Source: Flammula alnicola
Lineage: Eukaryota > Basidiomycota > Agaricomycetes > Agaricales > Strophariaceae
Direction: 5' to 3'
NCBI GenBank assembly: GCA_015499995.1
Contig: JADNRV010000082.1
Location: forward strand, 175,687-239,686
Length of the DNA stretch: 64,000 nucleotides
Below are positions 1 through 11,893 of the stretch, piece after piece (the stretch's first letter is position 1; every line of letters begins with the position of its first letter). The notes beneath the pieces were generated by a model. It did no database searches, was not told where the DNA came from, and worked only from the letters and a program-made list of their open reading frames with translations. The translations under genes were made by a program, and so were the position numbers.

Positions 1-984
1 CTAAGTTTAGGATGCAATTCCAGTCGTCGATGCTGGCTTCATATAGGGAATATTTTCTATTGAAAAGTGAGTATCTGGAGGATAGAAAAGAAGATGTACA
101 TAGACGCACGGGTTGTAAAAAACCCATAACAATTTCTCAAACTCCTCCGGAGTCACGTTCTCCAGTATAATTGGGTCGATATCGTTCGTTCCCTCCCTGA
201 CGTCTCCCGGAGAGGCCGGGTTAAGTCTTTTGTTGAATATAGGTGACTCTCTTGAAAAAAAGTACCCATGGACGCGAAAAAGCGTCCTCTCTGCCTAGAA
301 GAACGAAAGAACAGGCGGTCAGGTACGGCACATGCAAATACGTGTCAAGCTGGTTTGCGTACTACAATGTGGAGGTCCGCGCCGTCGATGTAGTACTTGG
401 AATGATGGTCAAGAAGGGAAATATTGTTATTTCGAGAATGCGACATCGTATGAGAGCAAGAGGGGTGCGTCGAGTCGGATAAGGAGGTGAACGTGTGACG
501 GCAAGGGGGATAAGTAGAATGCCTTTCGTGCGAAGTCGGTGAGGGGTGATAAGGGTATCCGAAAGAGAGGAAGATATCGACATCAGGCCGATGTGGGATA
601 TATTAGCGACGCCGCGACGTTGGTTCCTACACGTGTTGAGAGTATTTTCAAACAATGGGGACGATGAAAGTTGGGCGCTTCGAAGTTGTTTGCGACTGTT
701 GAATATTGAATATTGAATAACCTTTTCTTCTGACCTCGATTCGCGGAAAATAGTCAAGATTCGAATTCCGCGCTCTTCCTTCCTTTTGTTAAGAACATTC
801 TTTGTTGGGGAAATTTTACAGGAGCAAGTAGGGCCAAGGACCGCAGAAGGGCGGGAAACCTACCTCGTGTTGTCCACATGTTCGGCAAACCTATAAGTTT
901 AGACATTCTTTTTTGCAGGCGTTCTCAAACACCGAGGGCGAATTACCTATAAGTATTTCTGGTATTTTTTCACGTCACTGTACT
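1..984. other. No gene recognised
   Basis: I see no reading frame with family resemblance and no convincing splice pattern here. Open frames at 243-482 (+) and 362-757 (-) overlap each other and look like chance. The last bases, ACT at 982-984, are the left target-site copy of the transposon that starts at 985. Confidence 0.5.
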
Positions 985-1085
985 CACTGCGTTTGTGGCG
1001 AAATATAGACGCCCTCTATTTAGGTATCTATGAGGCACCAATCGCGGAAATAGTGGCCGACTATTTTTGGAATAAGGGCACCTCT

Positions 1086-1521
1086 TAGTGATGGGCACGG
1101 GTATCGACACCCGTGCGGGTTTGCGGGTACGGGTCTAGTGACTAGGTCTAGCGGGTACGGGTGCGGGTGGGAATTGAGTCACCCTCAGGCAAACCCGTAC
1201 CCATGAGCCGGGTCACGGGTTTTCGGCCGGCACACGGAAAACTCCGAAATGTGTGTCAAAAATGTTCTTTAGTTACCAGAATAGTTAATTATGTAATGTA
1301 GTTTGATAAAATTTATTCTAATTCAATTCAACATTGTTACAATAGCACAAGTTCTCACGACGTCCCCATCAAACCCGCACGGGTTTCTGTACCCACGGGT
1401 CACCTGCAAACCCGCACCTGCAAGCACGGGATCCCGTACCCGTGGCCATGGGTGCGGGTTTTGGCGGGTACGGGTGCGGGTCGACAAAAATTCGCCCGTG
1501 GGTTACCCGTGCCCATCACTA
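1086..1521. mobile_element. hAT-type MITE, nested in the CACTA-like element
   Basis: The ends form a perfect 18-bp terminal inverted repeat starting TAGTGATGGGCACGGGTA. It is flanked by the 8-bp direct repeat GCACCTCT at 1078-1085 and 1522-1529. An 8-bp duplication and a TAGTG/CACTA end are hAT hallmarks. The 436-bp body encodes nothing and both flanks are made of short variants of GGGTACGGGT / ACCCGTACCC in both orientations, with an AT-rich centre. Because it lies inside the left subterminal part of the larger element, it inserted later. Confidence 0.88.
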
Positions 1522-2481
1522 GCACCTCTATTATGCCGTTTATTGGTAAGACATTGGGGCCTAAATAGTGCCCTCCATAGGTCAATCATAGGATGTTGTA
1601 TAGAGGCCCACCATATATCACCAGTGAAGGTCTTTATATATTCTATGCCGTAGCAATAGTGGGCACCATTGGGCCACTATTTATTACCTTACAATTTAGA
1701 AAACCAGACAGATCCTCGATATATGGAATGAGATCACATTGAACATTGATAACTACATATGTTAACGTAAAACATTATGCTTCGCTAATGCTAGGTAACA
1801 TACACAGGAGGAAACTCCTCTCCCAGCACCTAGTGGTTCGCCTCCAGCGGGAACGATCTACCTTGCGAGGCTCACCTTGCCTGTACAGACAGCCGTTTCA
1901 TCCTTCCATTTTCCCTTGGCTGGGCAGCACACAGTCCCTGCTCAGTGCGTCGTACATCTCCGCCATCTCCTCAGTGCTTGGTGCTGTGGATGCTGAGGTT
2001 GAGCAGGGTGTGCACCAGGCTGGTTGGCGTGCATGATGACTGACACCCTGTGAGTGGGCGGGGGATATCAAGGCTGCGAGCTCAGGTGGGGTAGTCTGCG
2101 AAGATATATGACGGGGACAAGACGATGTCAGTAACGATTTAAGTGGGCTACAGGTTCCGCATCTATGATACCACCTACGCCTTCTTGAATCTTGATGCAG
2201 GTACGATGAGATTCTAGGTCCTAAAGACAGCGTCAAGAAAGGTAGCACTTCATTAATAATTGGAAAAACACATACCATATGGCCTGCTACATATATTGCC
2301 CTGGTTGAATCATAGAACAATGATATCTAGGGTGAGAAATAAGAGTGTCCTCGACAGTGAAAGGAGAACGAACCTCACTGTCATGAACTGTCCTTGCAAA
2401 ATGGTTAGCTATCCGCGCATGTCTAACGTCATTGTGTGCCGGGGGTGTACTGAGTAGCAGAAGAGATTAGGGAGAGATCAT

Positions 2482-2506
2482 GGAAGGAAGGAAGGAAGGA
2501 AGAAGG
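2482..2506 (+). repeat. GGAA microsatellite
   Basis: Five tandem GGAA units followed by GAAGG. It lies inside the CACTA-like element and has no evident function. Confidence 0.85.
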
Positions 2507-3038
2507 CGGGCAAAAAAAGTTCACATGCGCAGAATCGGAGTTTGAATGGACTTCGTTCGTTTCAAAACTTCGTCGGAAAAATAAGTGGTACTGGTGATGC
2601 CCTATAGGTATGATTTTTCATCAATAGTAGCTATAGTAGTATATTGTAGATGCTTTTTGGGTACCCTCTACTGGTCCGAAATAGTATCCCTCTATTTTTG
2701 ACCTTCGGAGGCCGCTATCTCTACGATTCATTCCAAATAGTGGCCATTTTACCTCAGAAATAGTGAAGTCACTATCGTTCACTGAAAGCATCCCTCTATT
2801 TGTTACAATCAGTACAATCTAGCTATCTATAAGTACGATACATGACTTATCGTACCTATAGACAGCCCCTTATATTTGGGGCAAAACGCAGTGACTCCAT
2901 TCGTACTTTTTTTTTGGGAGGTCTGATCGGGCGTGTGGGTCCCCGCAATTCTGACAGATCTCACGAAGTTTAAATTGGCATGAGACTGAGCACACCTACT
3001 CACTGCGGCCGTGCTCTATTGGGCACAATCCTCACAGG

Positions 3039-3677
3039 TAGTGATGTGCCGGCTCCGGCTTGGCCTGAAAGCCCCGGCTTTGGCCCGGCTTTAGGCGGCT
3101 CAGGCTTGGTCAAATCACGAGCCGGGCCAAAAGCCGGAAATCAGGCTTGGCCCGGCCCGGCTTTGGCTCAAGCCGGGGCTTTGCTGACAAATTAGCTAAA
3201 ACATAATATAATAAAAATATTTTGATATCTACACGTAGATGCAACTCTAAAGTACATATTTAACTAATATACGGGTGCCTAAGGCATGTTGTCAACGTGC
3301 AATACCACCTGTTTTCGCACCCAAAATGAACATTGATGGTATTTCAAACTCAGCCGGACTTGTCCGTCAATGCATGGCCACATTACCACACGATCAAGTC
3401 GTCATCAAACTGACTTTAAAACTATTATTAGACCAAACTTTCGTGAAAGTACAGTACAAAAGTAAGTTTTGGTTACTCAAAGGTCAATTTTTCTCCGTTT
3501 AAATTCAACAAAAATCCTGCAGAAAGCCCCGGCCTGGGCCGACGGCTCGGGCTTTTCAAAACTTCAGGCCGGGCCAAAGCCGGCTCCAGGCCAATACCTT
3601 TGGCCCGGCTTGGCCCGGCTTCTTTGGGCCCGGCTTGGCTCGGCTTCTGGCCTCAGGCCGGAGCCGGCACATCACTA
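3039..3677. mobile_element. hAT-type MITE, second family
   Basis: A perfect 21-bp terminal inverted repeat begins TAGTGATGTGCCGGCTCC at 3039 and is mirrored at 3677. The left flank is CTCACAGG (3031-3038) and the right flank CTCACGAGG (3678-3686), an 8-bp target duplication that differs by one inserted base on the right. The first bases TAGTGATG match the MITE at 1086. The body is different: both arms are variants of GGCCCGGCTT / AAGCCGGGCC around an AT-rich middle. There is no coding capacity. It looks like a relative that shares transposase recognition ends with the upstream element but not its filler. Confidence 0.85.
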
Positions 3678-3981
3678 CTCACGAGGCCTTGTGGTTCCTT
3701 GTAATCTTTATAAATCTCCGTGAGACAGACGTTAATTCATGGCAGTGGCGCTCTTGGACAGAACAATCATATTTTTATTTCGGGGCTAAAGTTGGTAAAG
3801 GTCTAACACCTTAAAAGTCACTCGGGCACATGAAACTCGACACGAGTGAAGGATAGTAATCATTGAAATAATGATGCACACTCTTTTATACGCGAAATTT
3901 GAGGCAGAATAGGCCAGATAGGCTCGAGATGACAGGTTTTCAAGCTTCAAGTTTAGGCCCATGACTCGGAATTCAGGATGC
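3678..3981. other. Intergenic, no gene seen
   Basis: A short interval between the second MITE and the 3' end of the Old Yellow Enzyme gene on the minus strand. It presumably contains that gene's 3' UTR; I see nothing else. Confidence 0.5.
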
Positions 3982-5296
3982 TCAAAGTCTAACAGTGTCC
4001 TTCAATTCTTCAGCGAACGGGTAGTCGACATAACCAATTTCTGTTCCTTTTTGGATCCCAGGAACATAGAAAGTTCGTCTGTCGGGTGGTGTAAGAGCTA
4101 TATCGTACTTGAGACGCGCTGGAAGATCGGGCTGAGCGCGAGAAATAAGATATTCAATGAAGTTTTGGATATAGAAGAAATCTAGTACTTACGTTCGAGA
4201 TGTAAAGCCTTCCGAATGCGATCAAAACACCTTCCTTCTCCGCTCGGTCGATAGCAGACTGTCTCGTAAATCCTCCAGCGGTAATGAGTGGCCTCGGGGC
4301 CCAGATCTTGCGAATGAAGTCGTTCGACTCAGTGAGTCGATCGTTATGCTCCTCTGCATCAGTAGCCCCAGAGATACGGGGCTCGACAAGGTGAAGGTAT
4401 GCAAGTTGGGGATATGCGTTCTTGAGAGACTGGACCAAATGCGCGAACTGAGGAATAGGATTTTCCATTCCCATATCTATACAGAGGAAATGTAAGCATC
4501 TTCAGATAGAAATGGTACCACTCCGTAAAGACTGACCCAACGCTGTATTCCACGGACTCAGACGAACAGCCGTTCTGTTCTCTCCGATTGCCGTCACCAC
4601 TGCATCGACAACGTCCAATGCGAACTTGTTCCGCCCTTCTATGCTTCCACCGTACTCATCACTGCGCTGATTGCTGACATCTTGGATGAACTGGTCAACG
4701 AGGTACCCATTTGCAAAGTGAAGCTCGACGCCGTCCAATCCCGCCCCATCTATAGCATTCTTCGCCGCCTGTGCGAACCACTCGACGTAGTCATGAATCT
4801 CGAAAATGGTCAATTCTCTGGGGACGTTCCGGCCTGTAATCGGGATGGGCGAAGGACCAACAAGTTGCAGACCATCCGACTCAAGCAAGGAAAACTCAGC
4901 GGCTCTGCCCATACCGCGGAGCTGCATGAACATGAAGGACCCCTTGGCATGCACGCTGTCAACGATCTATCGCACGTTTCTATGTCAGAAATGGAGTGCA
5001 GGCATCTGAATAACTGAAAACAAAAACACCTCTTTCCACGCTTTCATCTGCTCCAGATTCCAGATTCCGGGAGTATTGGGACGCCCTCCTGCTTGCGGCG
5101 ATATGAGCGTCGACTCTGCGATGAGCAGCGTTCCAGGAAGCGACGCTCGCTGCGAATAGTAAGTTTTGACAAGCGAAACGATGGGCACGTTGTCCGTCGG
5201 TGTTGCCTTGAATCGCGTCAGAGGAGCGAGCACAACGCGGTGCTCTAACTTGACCGTCCCGATCATGATGGGCGTAAATAATTTCGAGGACGACAT
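3982..5296 (-). CDS. Old Yellow Enzyme family NADH:flavin oxidoreductase
   Basis: Four exons on the minus strand: 5296-5030, 4966-4537, 4476-4193 and 4131-3982, giving 376 residues with every junction in phase and introns of 60-63 nt. The protein is an FMN-dependent TIM-barrel ene-reductase/NADPH dehydrogenase. N-terminal LAPLTRFKA matches the OYE segment that carries the FMN-contacting Thr. The substrate-binding His and Asn are in HFANGY, followed by RSDEYGGS and a GRNKF block. RLSPWN and MGMENP follow, and ITAGGF and IAFGR near the C-terminus match the phosphate-binding region. Length is normal for fungal OYEs (about 370-400). ATG 5296 is chosen because it opens directly into the conserved LFTPIMIG start. 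No targeting signal is seen, so it is probably cytosolic. It lies 280 bp from the PARG-like gene on the same strand. The family is clear; the substrate cannot be told. Confidence 0.93.
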
Positions 5297-5576
5297 GTCT
5301 TTTGTCTTGGAAGGTGGAGAGGTTGCGAGGGGGTATTGCGAAGGCTTATAAGTAGCCCATGGTCCGACTGATAAGAGTTTGGTATCTGTGCGGACATGAC
5401 TTATGTAAAAAAGACGCAAGGAATGGCCGTTCTCGGATCCATCCCGGTGCCCTGGTCTTGTGAGAGTACACAATCGGAGCTCCTCGATTGATGCCCGTAC
5501 CATTTTCATAACTCTAACAAGGTACAAGTGAGTCTGCGATAAATGAAATAATATGACATCGATCGAGTGGTACCTA

Positions 5577-6579
5577 CTATCCTTCTTTATTCCTAGCGTC
5601 ATTCGAAAAAGTCTTTTCGAACACCTGGAAGGTCGCATTTCCAAGGATTGCAAATACAACTCGATCAAACGAGTGCTTAAATCGTGCGCCTTCTCCGACC
5701 AGTAGCTCATTCCAAACCCCCGCGACAAGTTCGACCCTATTCCTGAAAACCCCAGTCCCGAAACTTCCAAGAACAAGATTCCTCACTCCATGTCTTTCAA
5801 AGAGGTATAAAATCCTCGCCATTCGCTCCTTCATAGCCGCGTCCAAGTCGGTCTCGTCGTCACTGTTGTTCTCCCGGAGATACCGCCGAACTACACCTGC
5901 ATTGACCGCCGCGCTTGTAACGATCTCAACTTCGACGGGGGTCATCCATTCTCCTTTGTCGGCGCGGAGGAAAAGAACTCCAGGAGAATAGATCATTGCG
6001 TGCCTGTAATATCCCTTCTTCGGATCCCTTCTATGAGATTGATAGAATCGTTGTGCGGTTTGGGTCATCAAGCTAGGATAAATTGTAGAAGAGCGAGCGA
6101 TAGATTCTTCCTTTAGATGGTATTAACAGAGCACTAGGAAAATGCAATCGGAATAAACGTACCTGGGCTTGAGCGCCAGTGATGAATCCGCCACCAGGAT
6201 TCTTAGCTGATGCAAAGTTGAGCACGCCGACCCTTTTGTCCTCAACATCCTCCAGCGAATCCAGCAGTCCTTTCAGTGTACGAGCACCAAAAAGTGTTGA
6301 GTTTTCGGAAACTGTGATATGAACTCCCGGGTGGGACTCAGGACCATCCAAGCTGGGCGCATTCGAAGCCCACTCAGAAAGATTAGAGTCTGCAGTGTAA
6401 AACGAGGTGTGTTCATTGGTGTTCTTTATTGCCTCCTTAAGATCGTACGTGATGCCGTCGAGTTCGTATGTCCCTTGTTCCAATTTCTTGAGAGTGGAAG
6501 TGGCGATCTCCTTCAGTGATTCTTTACCGACGCGTGGTGCTGACACGTTTGCATTGCTGCTGCAGTGCGCGTTCTGCAT
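5577..6579 (-). CDS. Microbial-type poly(ADP-ribose) glycohydrolase (TIGR02452/DUF2263 family)
   Basis: Two exons, 6579-6163 and 6110-5577, joined by a 52-nt intron, encode 316 residues. PARGs cleave ribose-ribose bonds in poly(ADP-ribose). The family's catalytic signature GGG-x(6-8)-QEE is present. NPGGGF at residues 127-132 ends exon 1 and QEES starts with residue 139, so the motif (GGG-x7-QEE) is split by the intron and restored only after splicing. Upstream VLNFASAKNP is the usual approach to the loop. Downstream MIYSPGVLFLR and LVLGSFGTGVFRN match the macrodomain-like fold with its glycine-rich phosphate loop. The N-terminal 100 residues (STLFGARTL) also fit the family. A closely similar but broken copy lies at 15117-16050 on the other strand. 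The start at 6579 is the first ATG of the frame and could be shorter. Confidence 0.88.
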
Positions 6580-7396
6580 AACTAAGAAAGCGGATAAGTA
6601 TTATGAAGCAGTAGGTGTGGTATCTACTGACCTGGAACCGGATATTCTTTTGGGACAAAATAGCTATGCAGATGATGGTACCAAGGTACAGTAGAAAATA
6701 TTCGGAACGCGTATTTCTGGTGCTTGTTTTGAGCCAAAGCTCTAAATATGTTGGCGTCTATAAGTATTCGAGTTTCCTATGGATAATAAAATTCGCACCA
6801 AAGAAGTCATCAAGACTGGAATTGCCACACTGACGAAACCGTGAATACGGTTGCTGACGATGCACAGGTTTACACATATTCCCATTAAAAACCGCAAGAA
6901 TTTGAATAGGTTGGGCAGCACTTCGCTGCCCACAATGTGACACAATTGAGATGCATATTGTGTTTCGACATTAAATGTCTGGTGTTCAATGCCACGAAAG
7001 AAAGAGAGATGAAGTTCTGTGTGGTTAAAAGCTGTTGAAAGACGGATAGTTATGGACTCGAACTTGAATATTATGTAATCATTCCCACACATCTAAATCG
7101 AGACAGCCACTGACGCAGTATTCAGAGTCTGCCTTGACTTTCGACTCTCATCAAGCAGCTGTACTTAAGAACACGGTACCCCGAGTAAGATGGTAAGCTG
7201 TCCATCCTGTAAAAAAGTCTCCCTTCGTGATGTATTGAAGTACATCCATATTTACATAATCAATCTCTAGTAGTAATGATTTTCCAGATGCATCCTGGCG
7301 TACATGGAATAGGGGCCCGTATTTATAGACCTTGTGTGAAGTGGGTAAGACTACTTAAGATAGCTGCTTTGCCGCGGGAACCATGCATTCCCCACA
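6580..7396. other. Intergenic between PARG and F-box genes
   Basis: Divergent upstream regions of the PARG-like gene (minus) and the F-box gene (plus) share this interval. Minus-strand open frames at 6742-7092 show no family features. No clear TATA box was recognised. Confidence 0.5.
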
Positions 7397-9184
7397 ATGT
7401 TTCGCGCCGGGCTTTTGTCGACAGGGATTCAGGACCTCGCCCTCGAACTTATCCAGGAGATAATCTTCTACGTAAGCACCACCCATTCTTTGTGCTCGTT
7501 TTATAGTTTGACAGGATCTCTCCCATTTCACATAATGTTGTCGCACCTGCATTCACATCCACAAGTCCAGCATCGTAAACTGGTCTGAGACTTTATCGAA
7601 GACCGAACTTGCTGCCCTTTGCCTCGTGTGTCGACAGTTCAAATCAGCCGCCGAGCCTTTCCTCTTCTCCGAGGTCAAATATGACTTCCTTCGCCATGCA
7701 CCGGCAAGCGTGATGGATTATCTCCAAACGTTGGCGGAAAGAACGAATCCTGCTGTTCAGTACGCAAAGACACTTCGGATTCGGAAACTCATTCCCAACC
7801 TCAGAGGAGAACCGTGTGAAGGAGTGCTTGCGAGAGAGAAGTTAGGACACTTGATCATGCAAGCAACAAGATCCTTGCAGAACGTCCGGTCCGTCTAGTA
7901 AGTCTGGTACCCCATTAAAATTCCCTGGCACGTTCTGATATGTCTCCCTGGATAGCTGGAATCTTTACACCTTCGACGCCATGTATTCAGTCATCGACGG
8001 CCTCGTTGAGCTCCCACATATCGAGGAGCTCCATCTAGAGTTCTCCAACCTCCCCGTGCAGTGGCAGGTCTCCGACACCATGCCTATCCGGCGGTTTGGA
8101 AATTTGCGGTGCATCAACATCAGCGGATCGCACCTGTCCAGCATACTTGCCATGGACCTCATTATCCAAATACGCACGATGGTCAAAGACGGCGGCGTTC
8201 TGACCCACTTTGGGTTCACACTTCCATCTGGCATTGTCGGAATACCCAACAAATGTCTCCTGCATGAAATTGTCCAAGAAGTTCCTAGAACATCGCCCTT
8301 GAAGCTCTGCCATCTGCGCGTCGAGGGTTACAGCCTTAAAATAGACTCGGTCACATTGCCACACCTCAGAGTTTTGTCTTCTCTTGACGTTTCACGTATG
8401 CCGAATGAAGAGACGGGGATTCAGAGACAGCTCTGGACTGGTCTGCGTGCCGCCTCTATCCAACTCAGAGACATTGTAATTGGAGGAATAAATGAGCAAC
8501 TCCTACAATATTTGAAGTCATATCCCGGCCTAGAGCAATTCGCTGCTCATGGGGAGTGGCGCGGGATGCAAAAAGGATCCGACCAAGCCGACCCACCTAA
8601 TTTGGAGGCCCTCTCGCGCGAGCTGTACAGCGCTGTCATTCCTGTGCACATGGACTCGCTGGTGTCTTTCAAGGCGTTAACTAGATGGCTGACGGAATCC
8701 CCAAGTTGTATTTCTTATGACAACATAGCCTCAATCCTTGTTTGCAAGAAGTTAGCGACCCTTGCATTTACCGTGAAGGTCGCTGATATAAACAACAATC
8801 AGGATATGATAGTAAGCACAATCATATGTTCTCTGAAATATATAATAATATCTCTTCTCTGACCCTGTTTTATATTCTCAGAGAGACGTTCTCAAAATGG
8901 CGTTGGACCTCCCTCACATCAAAACCATCGAGGTCTCGTATGCGTGGGGCGGGCGATGTCGTTGGGGTTGCTGCAGTAGCGGGCGACTGAAGCAGCGCAT
9001 GGAAGATATCATCTATTCAATCGATGTCCATAACGATATCAGGCGGAACCTGACTTGTTGCGAGATCATGTTTGAAGGGAATCGTTATATCCCAGGCATC
9101 ACAGAGGATGGGCTTCTGAGGTTTCTTAATTTCAAGAAGTTACATCCTCTCTTCATTCAAAGCAGCACCAACCTTCGACTCTAA
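7397..9184 (+). CDS. F-box/LRR-type protein
   Basis: Four exons: 7397-7471, 7566-7897, 7956-8811 and 8882-9184, giving 521 residues in frame. The N-terminus, LALELIQEII followed after the first intron by ELAALCLVCRQFKSAAEPFLF, is the degenerate F-box seen in hundreds of agaricomycete proteins. Such proteins use it to bind Skp1 and act as substrate receptors of SCF ubiquitin ligases. The remainder has irregular leucine-rich repeats (LPHIEELHLEF, LRCINISGSHL, LPHLRVLSSLDV, LDLPHIKTIEV). The first intron is the least certain: its acceptor is placed at 7564-7565 (CACAAG) because nearer AGs lead to stops. The target protein is unknown. These families expand rapidly in mushrooms and many members are lineage-specific. 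It is an intact frame, unlike the second F-box gene at 25.7 kb. Confidence 0.72.
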
Positions 9185-10011
9185 TCCTCGTCTATGCAGG
9201 GCCGCAATTTGTGGTAGGAGTCCCATATCTATCACCAAGTAATTGCGCTCATTTTTTGTCTCGCAAGTAAAGTTTCCGTGAACGGAGGAAGAATGGATTC
9301 GAGTCATGCATCAGCCAAGGTGAACAAATAGCGATGGGCCCGCGAAAAGTTACTAGATGTCTTGTTATGATTACCATTTTTACACATGTACAATCAAGGA
9401 CTTGAATCACATAGTTTTCTGATGATCCGCCATCTCAAACACCAAACCGGTTCGAAGGCGCTGGTCGTCTTCCAGTTGCGCGCTTACTGACTTTTCTGGC
9501 AAGGAACTTTGAGGGCCGCTGGCAATAGTTAATAAAAACTCTTATCTGACGTCGTTGACAGATAAGGGCTGTTTGAACTGGATGTAACTCCGCAACTACG
9601 CCAGGCTTCAGTAAGGGGGGTAAAACTAATTGCGCGAGCGCCAATGCCGGAAGATCGTGGGTATTCGGGGAAACCTCGGCTTAATTTCAAGCAAAATTGG
9701 TGTATCTATTAGTTGGTTTGAACGACGTCCACCATCACATGGACTAAGCTATACTTCTATTCCTTCCATAAACCAATCATATGATGCTCTCAGACACGCA
9801 TATGACGGCCAACATCAGTCATCTCCAACGGTCAATCACCAGGAAAGTGGCCGAATCTAGTTGAACTCTGGGCGTTGGACAATCGTGGGGTTTGTAACAT
9901 GGATGTCTTTCGGATTTGCTTATAAGTCTTACATTTTTGCCGGATCCATGGAGGCCTTCTTCGACTTCCCCTCTGCCTCCTCTGCCTCGTTCTCATTCTC
10001 ATCACGACGTG
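9185..10011. other. Intergenic, no gene seen
   Basis: Only short overlapping open frames without family features. It includes the putative promoter of the DUF1479 gene, with a TATA-like stretch (TATAAG) at about 9920. Confidence 0.45.
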
Positions 10012-11893
10012 ATGTTTGCCATACCTTTGCTTTCTGGCCGACTTTTGGGTGGGCGAAGGACGGTAGCATTCTTGCAGAATTCGACGAGAATGATGATGAC
10101 TACCGCTGGGACCTCAACCCGAACCGCGAAAGAGGAGGGTTCGATTGCAGACATCTTTACATCACTCACCAACGAAGAGCACAATGTTTTACCCGACCGC
10201 TTCACCAATCTGAAGAAGGAGTTGTGGAACGATGGTATGGTCGAAAGCTGGAGAGAAGTTCTCACAGCTTTGGAACCGGCTGTAGAGGAGGTAGCATCCA
10301 AGGGATCTGATGTGACTTACTTGTATTTGCTTTCTAAACAAAATCACTCATTTTCATTCAAGCTCGTCCCCCGCGTTAGTTACGAGGACTTGAAAGCGGG
10401 CTTATCACAGGAACAGTTACACAGAATTAAAACAACAGGCACCGTGATTGTGACAGGTGGTGTACCAAAGGAGGTGCGTTCTTAACATGTCGTGTAGAAT
10501 TTATTCTAAACTTCCTGGACGAGTAGGAAGCTCTGGAATGGAAACAATCCATCAGGGATTATGCTGCAGCCAATGCCGACCGTGTCAAAGGTGTGTCTCT
10601 CGAATACATTTCTGCCGAAACATTGCTGAATTACTGAGAACGCGTTTCCAGGGTTCCCACCTGACAACGTCCAGGTATTCGAAATTTACAACTCGAAAGC
10701 TCAAATATTAGCCCGCACATACCCGGGCCTCATCAACACCCAGAAGTTCTTACTTTCTCTCTGGCACGCATCTGATGCAAACAGCGAAGTCAGTCTCCAG
10801 ACGCCGGTCTCCTACTTTGACCGTTTGCGTATTCGTCAACCAGGAGACGCCAAATTCACCCTGGGTCCCCATGTGGATGGAGGCTCAGTTGAGCGCTGGG
10901 AAGACAAAGGGTTGCAGAAAGTGTTTGGGAATATACTGAAGGGAGGAAGTCAGTGGAAGAAGCACGACCCGTTCGACGTGACCCCTCGTATTGGTGCGAA
11001 ACAGGACTTGTATCACGCCTCGTTAGTATTCGCTCTTTTATCTATTCCAAGACTGACCATGTCTGTATAACTAGCAACGCATGCTCTATCTTCCGTGCAT
11101 GGCAAGGATGGACGTCCATGTCCAGCACAGGCCCAAATGAGGGCACGCTGCGTGTGCTACCCATGCTATCTCTTGCGTCAGCCTACATCCTCCTGCGCCC
11201 TTTCTTCCGTCCTGTCAACCCACTTTCGGACTCGTTGAAATTCGTGGACTGGATTCCAGATCTTGATTCGCCCACGTTCCCTGGAAGCAGCATTGGGAAG
11301 ACGCAAGAGTTGAACGAGAAGACTCATCCGCATTTGAAGCTTGCGCAGACAATGGTTTCGATTCCGAGGGTGGAACCAGGAGATCAAGTTTATTGTGAGT
11401 CCGCTCGAACTTTTCTCAGCGTGGCGTGTCTGACTGTAGGTTGTGATTTTACAGGGCATTGTGACGTCGTTCATGCTGTTGAATCTCAGCATCGAGGACT
11501 GGGAGACTCTTCGGTACTTTACATCCCTGCAGTACCTCTGACTATCCACAAGTAAGGGAATTTTCTAGTACCCATAATGCTCGACGGTGAATGACCCACC
11601 ATCTCGTAGTGCAAGCTACATGCGTGACCAGCGAATCAATTTCCTGGCCGGCTTACCAGCTCCGTACGTCCATCATCCCATTCAAATTTCAAGAATTCTG
11701 ACAAGGATCGATGGCCAATTTCAGTGATTTCCCTGGAGGCGAGGGTGAATCAAAATTCGTAGGACGGGGTTCTGTGCAAGAGATTCAGACCGAAGAAGGA
11801 AGAAGGATGTTCAGCCTGGAGGCTTTCGCTCCGAACCCAGAGAATGGGCTGAGTTCCGATTTTACTCAGAGGGTAAACAATGTACTCGTGTAA
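10012..11893 (+). CDS. DUF1479 family protein (2-oxoglutarate/Fe(II) dioxygenase-like)
   Basis: Eight exons: 10012-10311, 10363-10473, 10527-10590, 10652-11021, 11075-11394, 11455-11551, 11610-11663 and 11725-11893, giving 494 residues. The family (bacterial YbiU is a member) has a double-stranded beta-helix fold related to 2OG-Fe(II) oxygenases. Candidate metal ligands are visible: His and Asp in LGPHVDGGSVERW, and the distal His in VYWHCDVVHAVE, which becomes readable only after removing the fifth intron. Other family marks are VSYEDLKAG, GTVIVTGGVP, IYNSKAQ, YFDRLRIR and SYMRDQRINFLAGLPAPDFPGGEGE. The first intron (10312-10362) is 51 nt and divisible by three, so a retained form would still be in frame. 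The start at 10012 yields an Arg-rich, acid-free N-terminus suggestive of a mitochondrial presequence; ATG 9916 or 10084 are alternatives. The substrate is unknown. Confidence 0.88.

Larger units (their letters stand above)
985..2893. mobile_element. CACTA-like (EnSpm) non-autonomous element
   Basis: The two ends are inverted repeats that begin CACTGCGTTT at 985 and end in its complement at 2893. The match then continues imperfectly through a shared AAATATA block and a TCTAT..TAGGTA block, about 43 bp in all. The trinucleotide ACT is repeated directly outside both ends (982-984 and 2894-2896), as expected for CACTA elements, which start CACT(A/G) and duplicate 2-3 bp. Near both ends short motifs recur in both orientations, namely CCCTCTATTT and AAATAGTGGCC with its complement GGCCACTATTT (for example near 1011, 1048, 1565, 1673, 2680, 2737, 2790). 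These look like the subterminal repeats of this superfamily. No transposase is visible inside, so it would need one in trans. A second element is nested at 1086-1521. The superfamily call is inference; the inverted repeat is directly seen. Confidence 0.6.

Noticed and set aside
10312..10362. Reading straight through the first DUF1479 intron
   Set aside because: The 51-nt segment is in frame, but it has intron signals and interrupts a conserved region; kept as an intron with retention noted.
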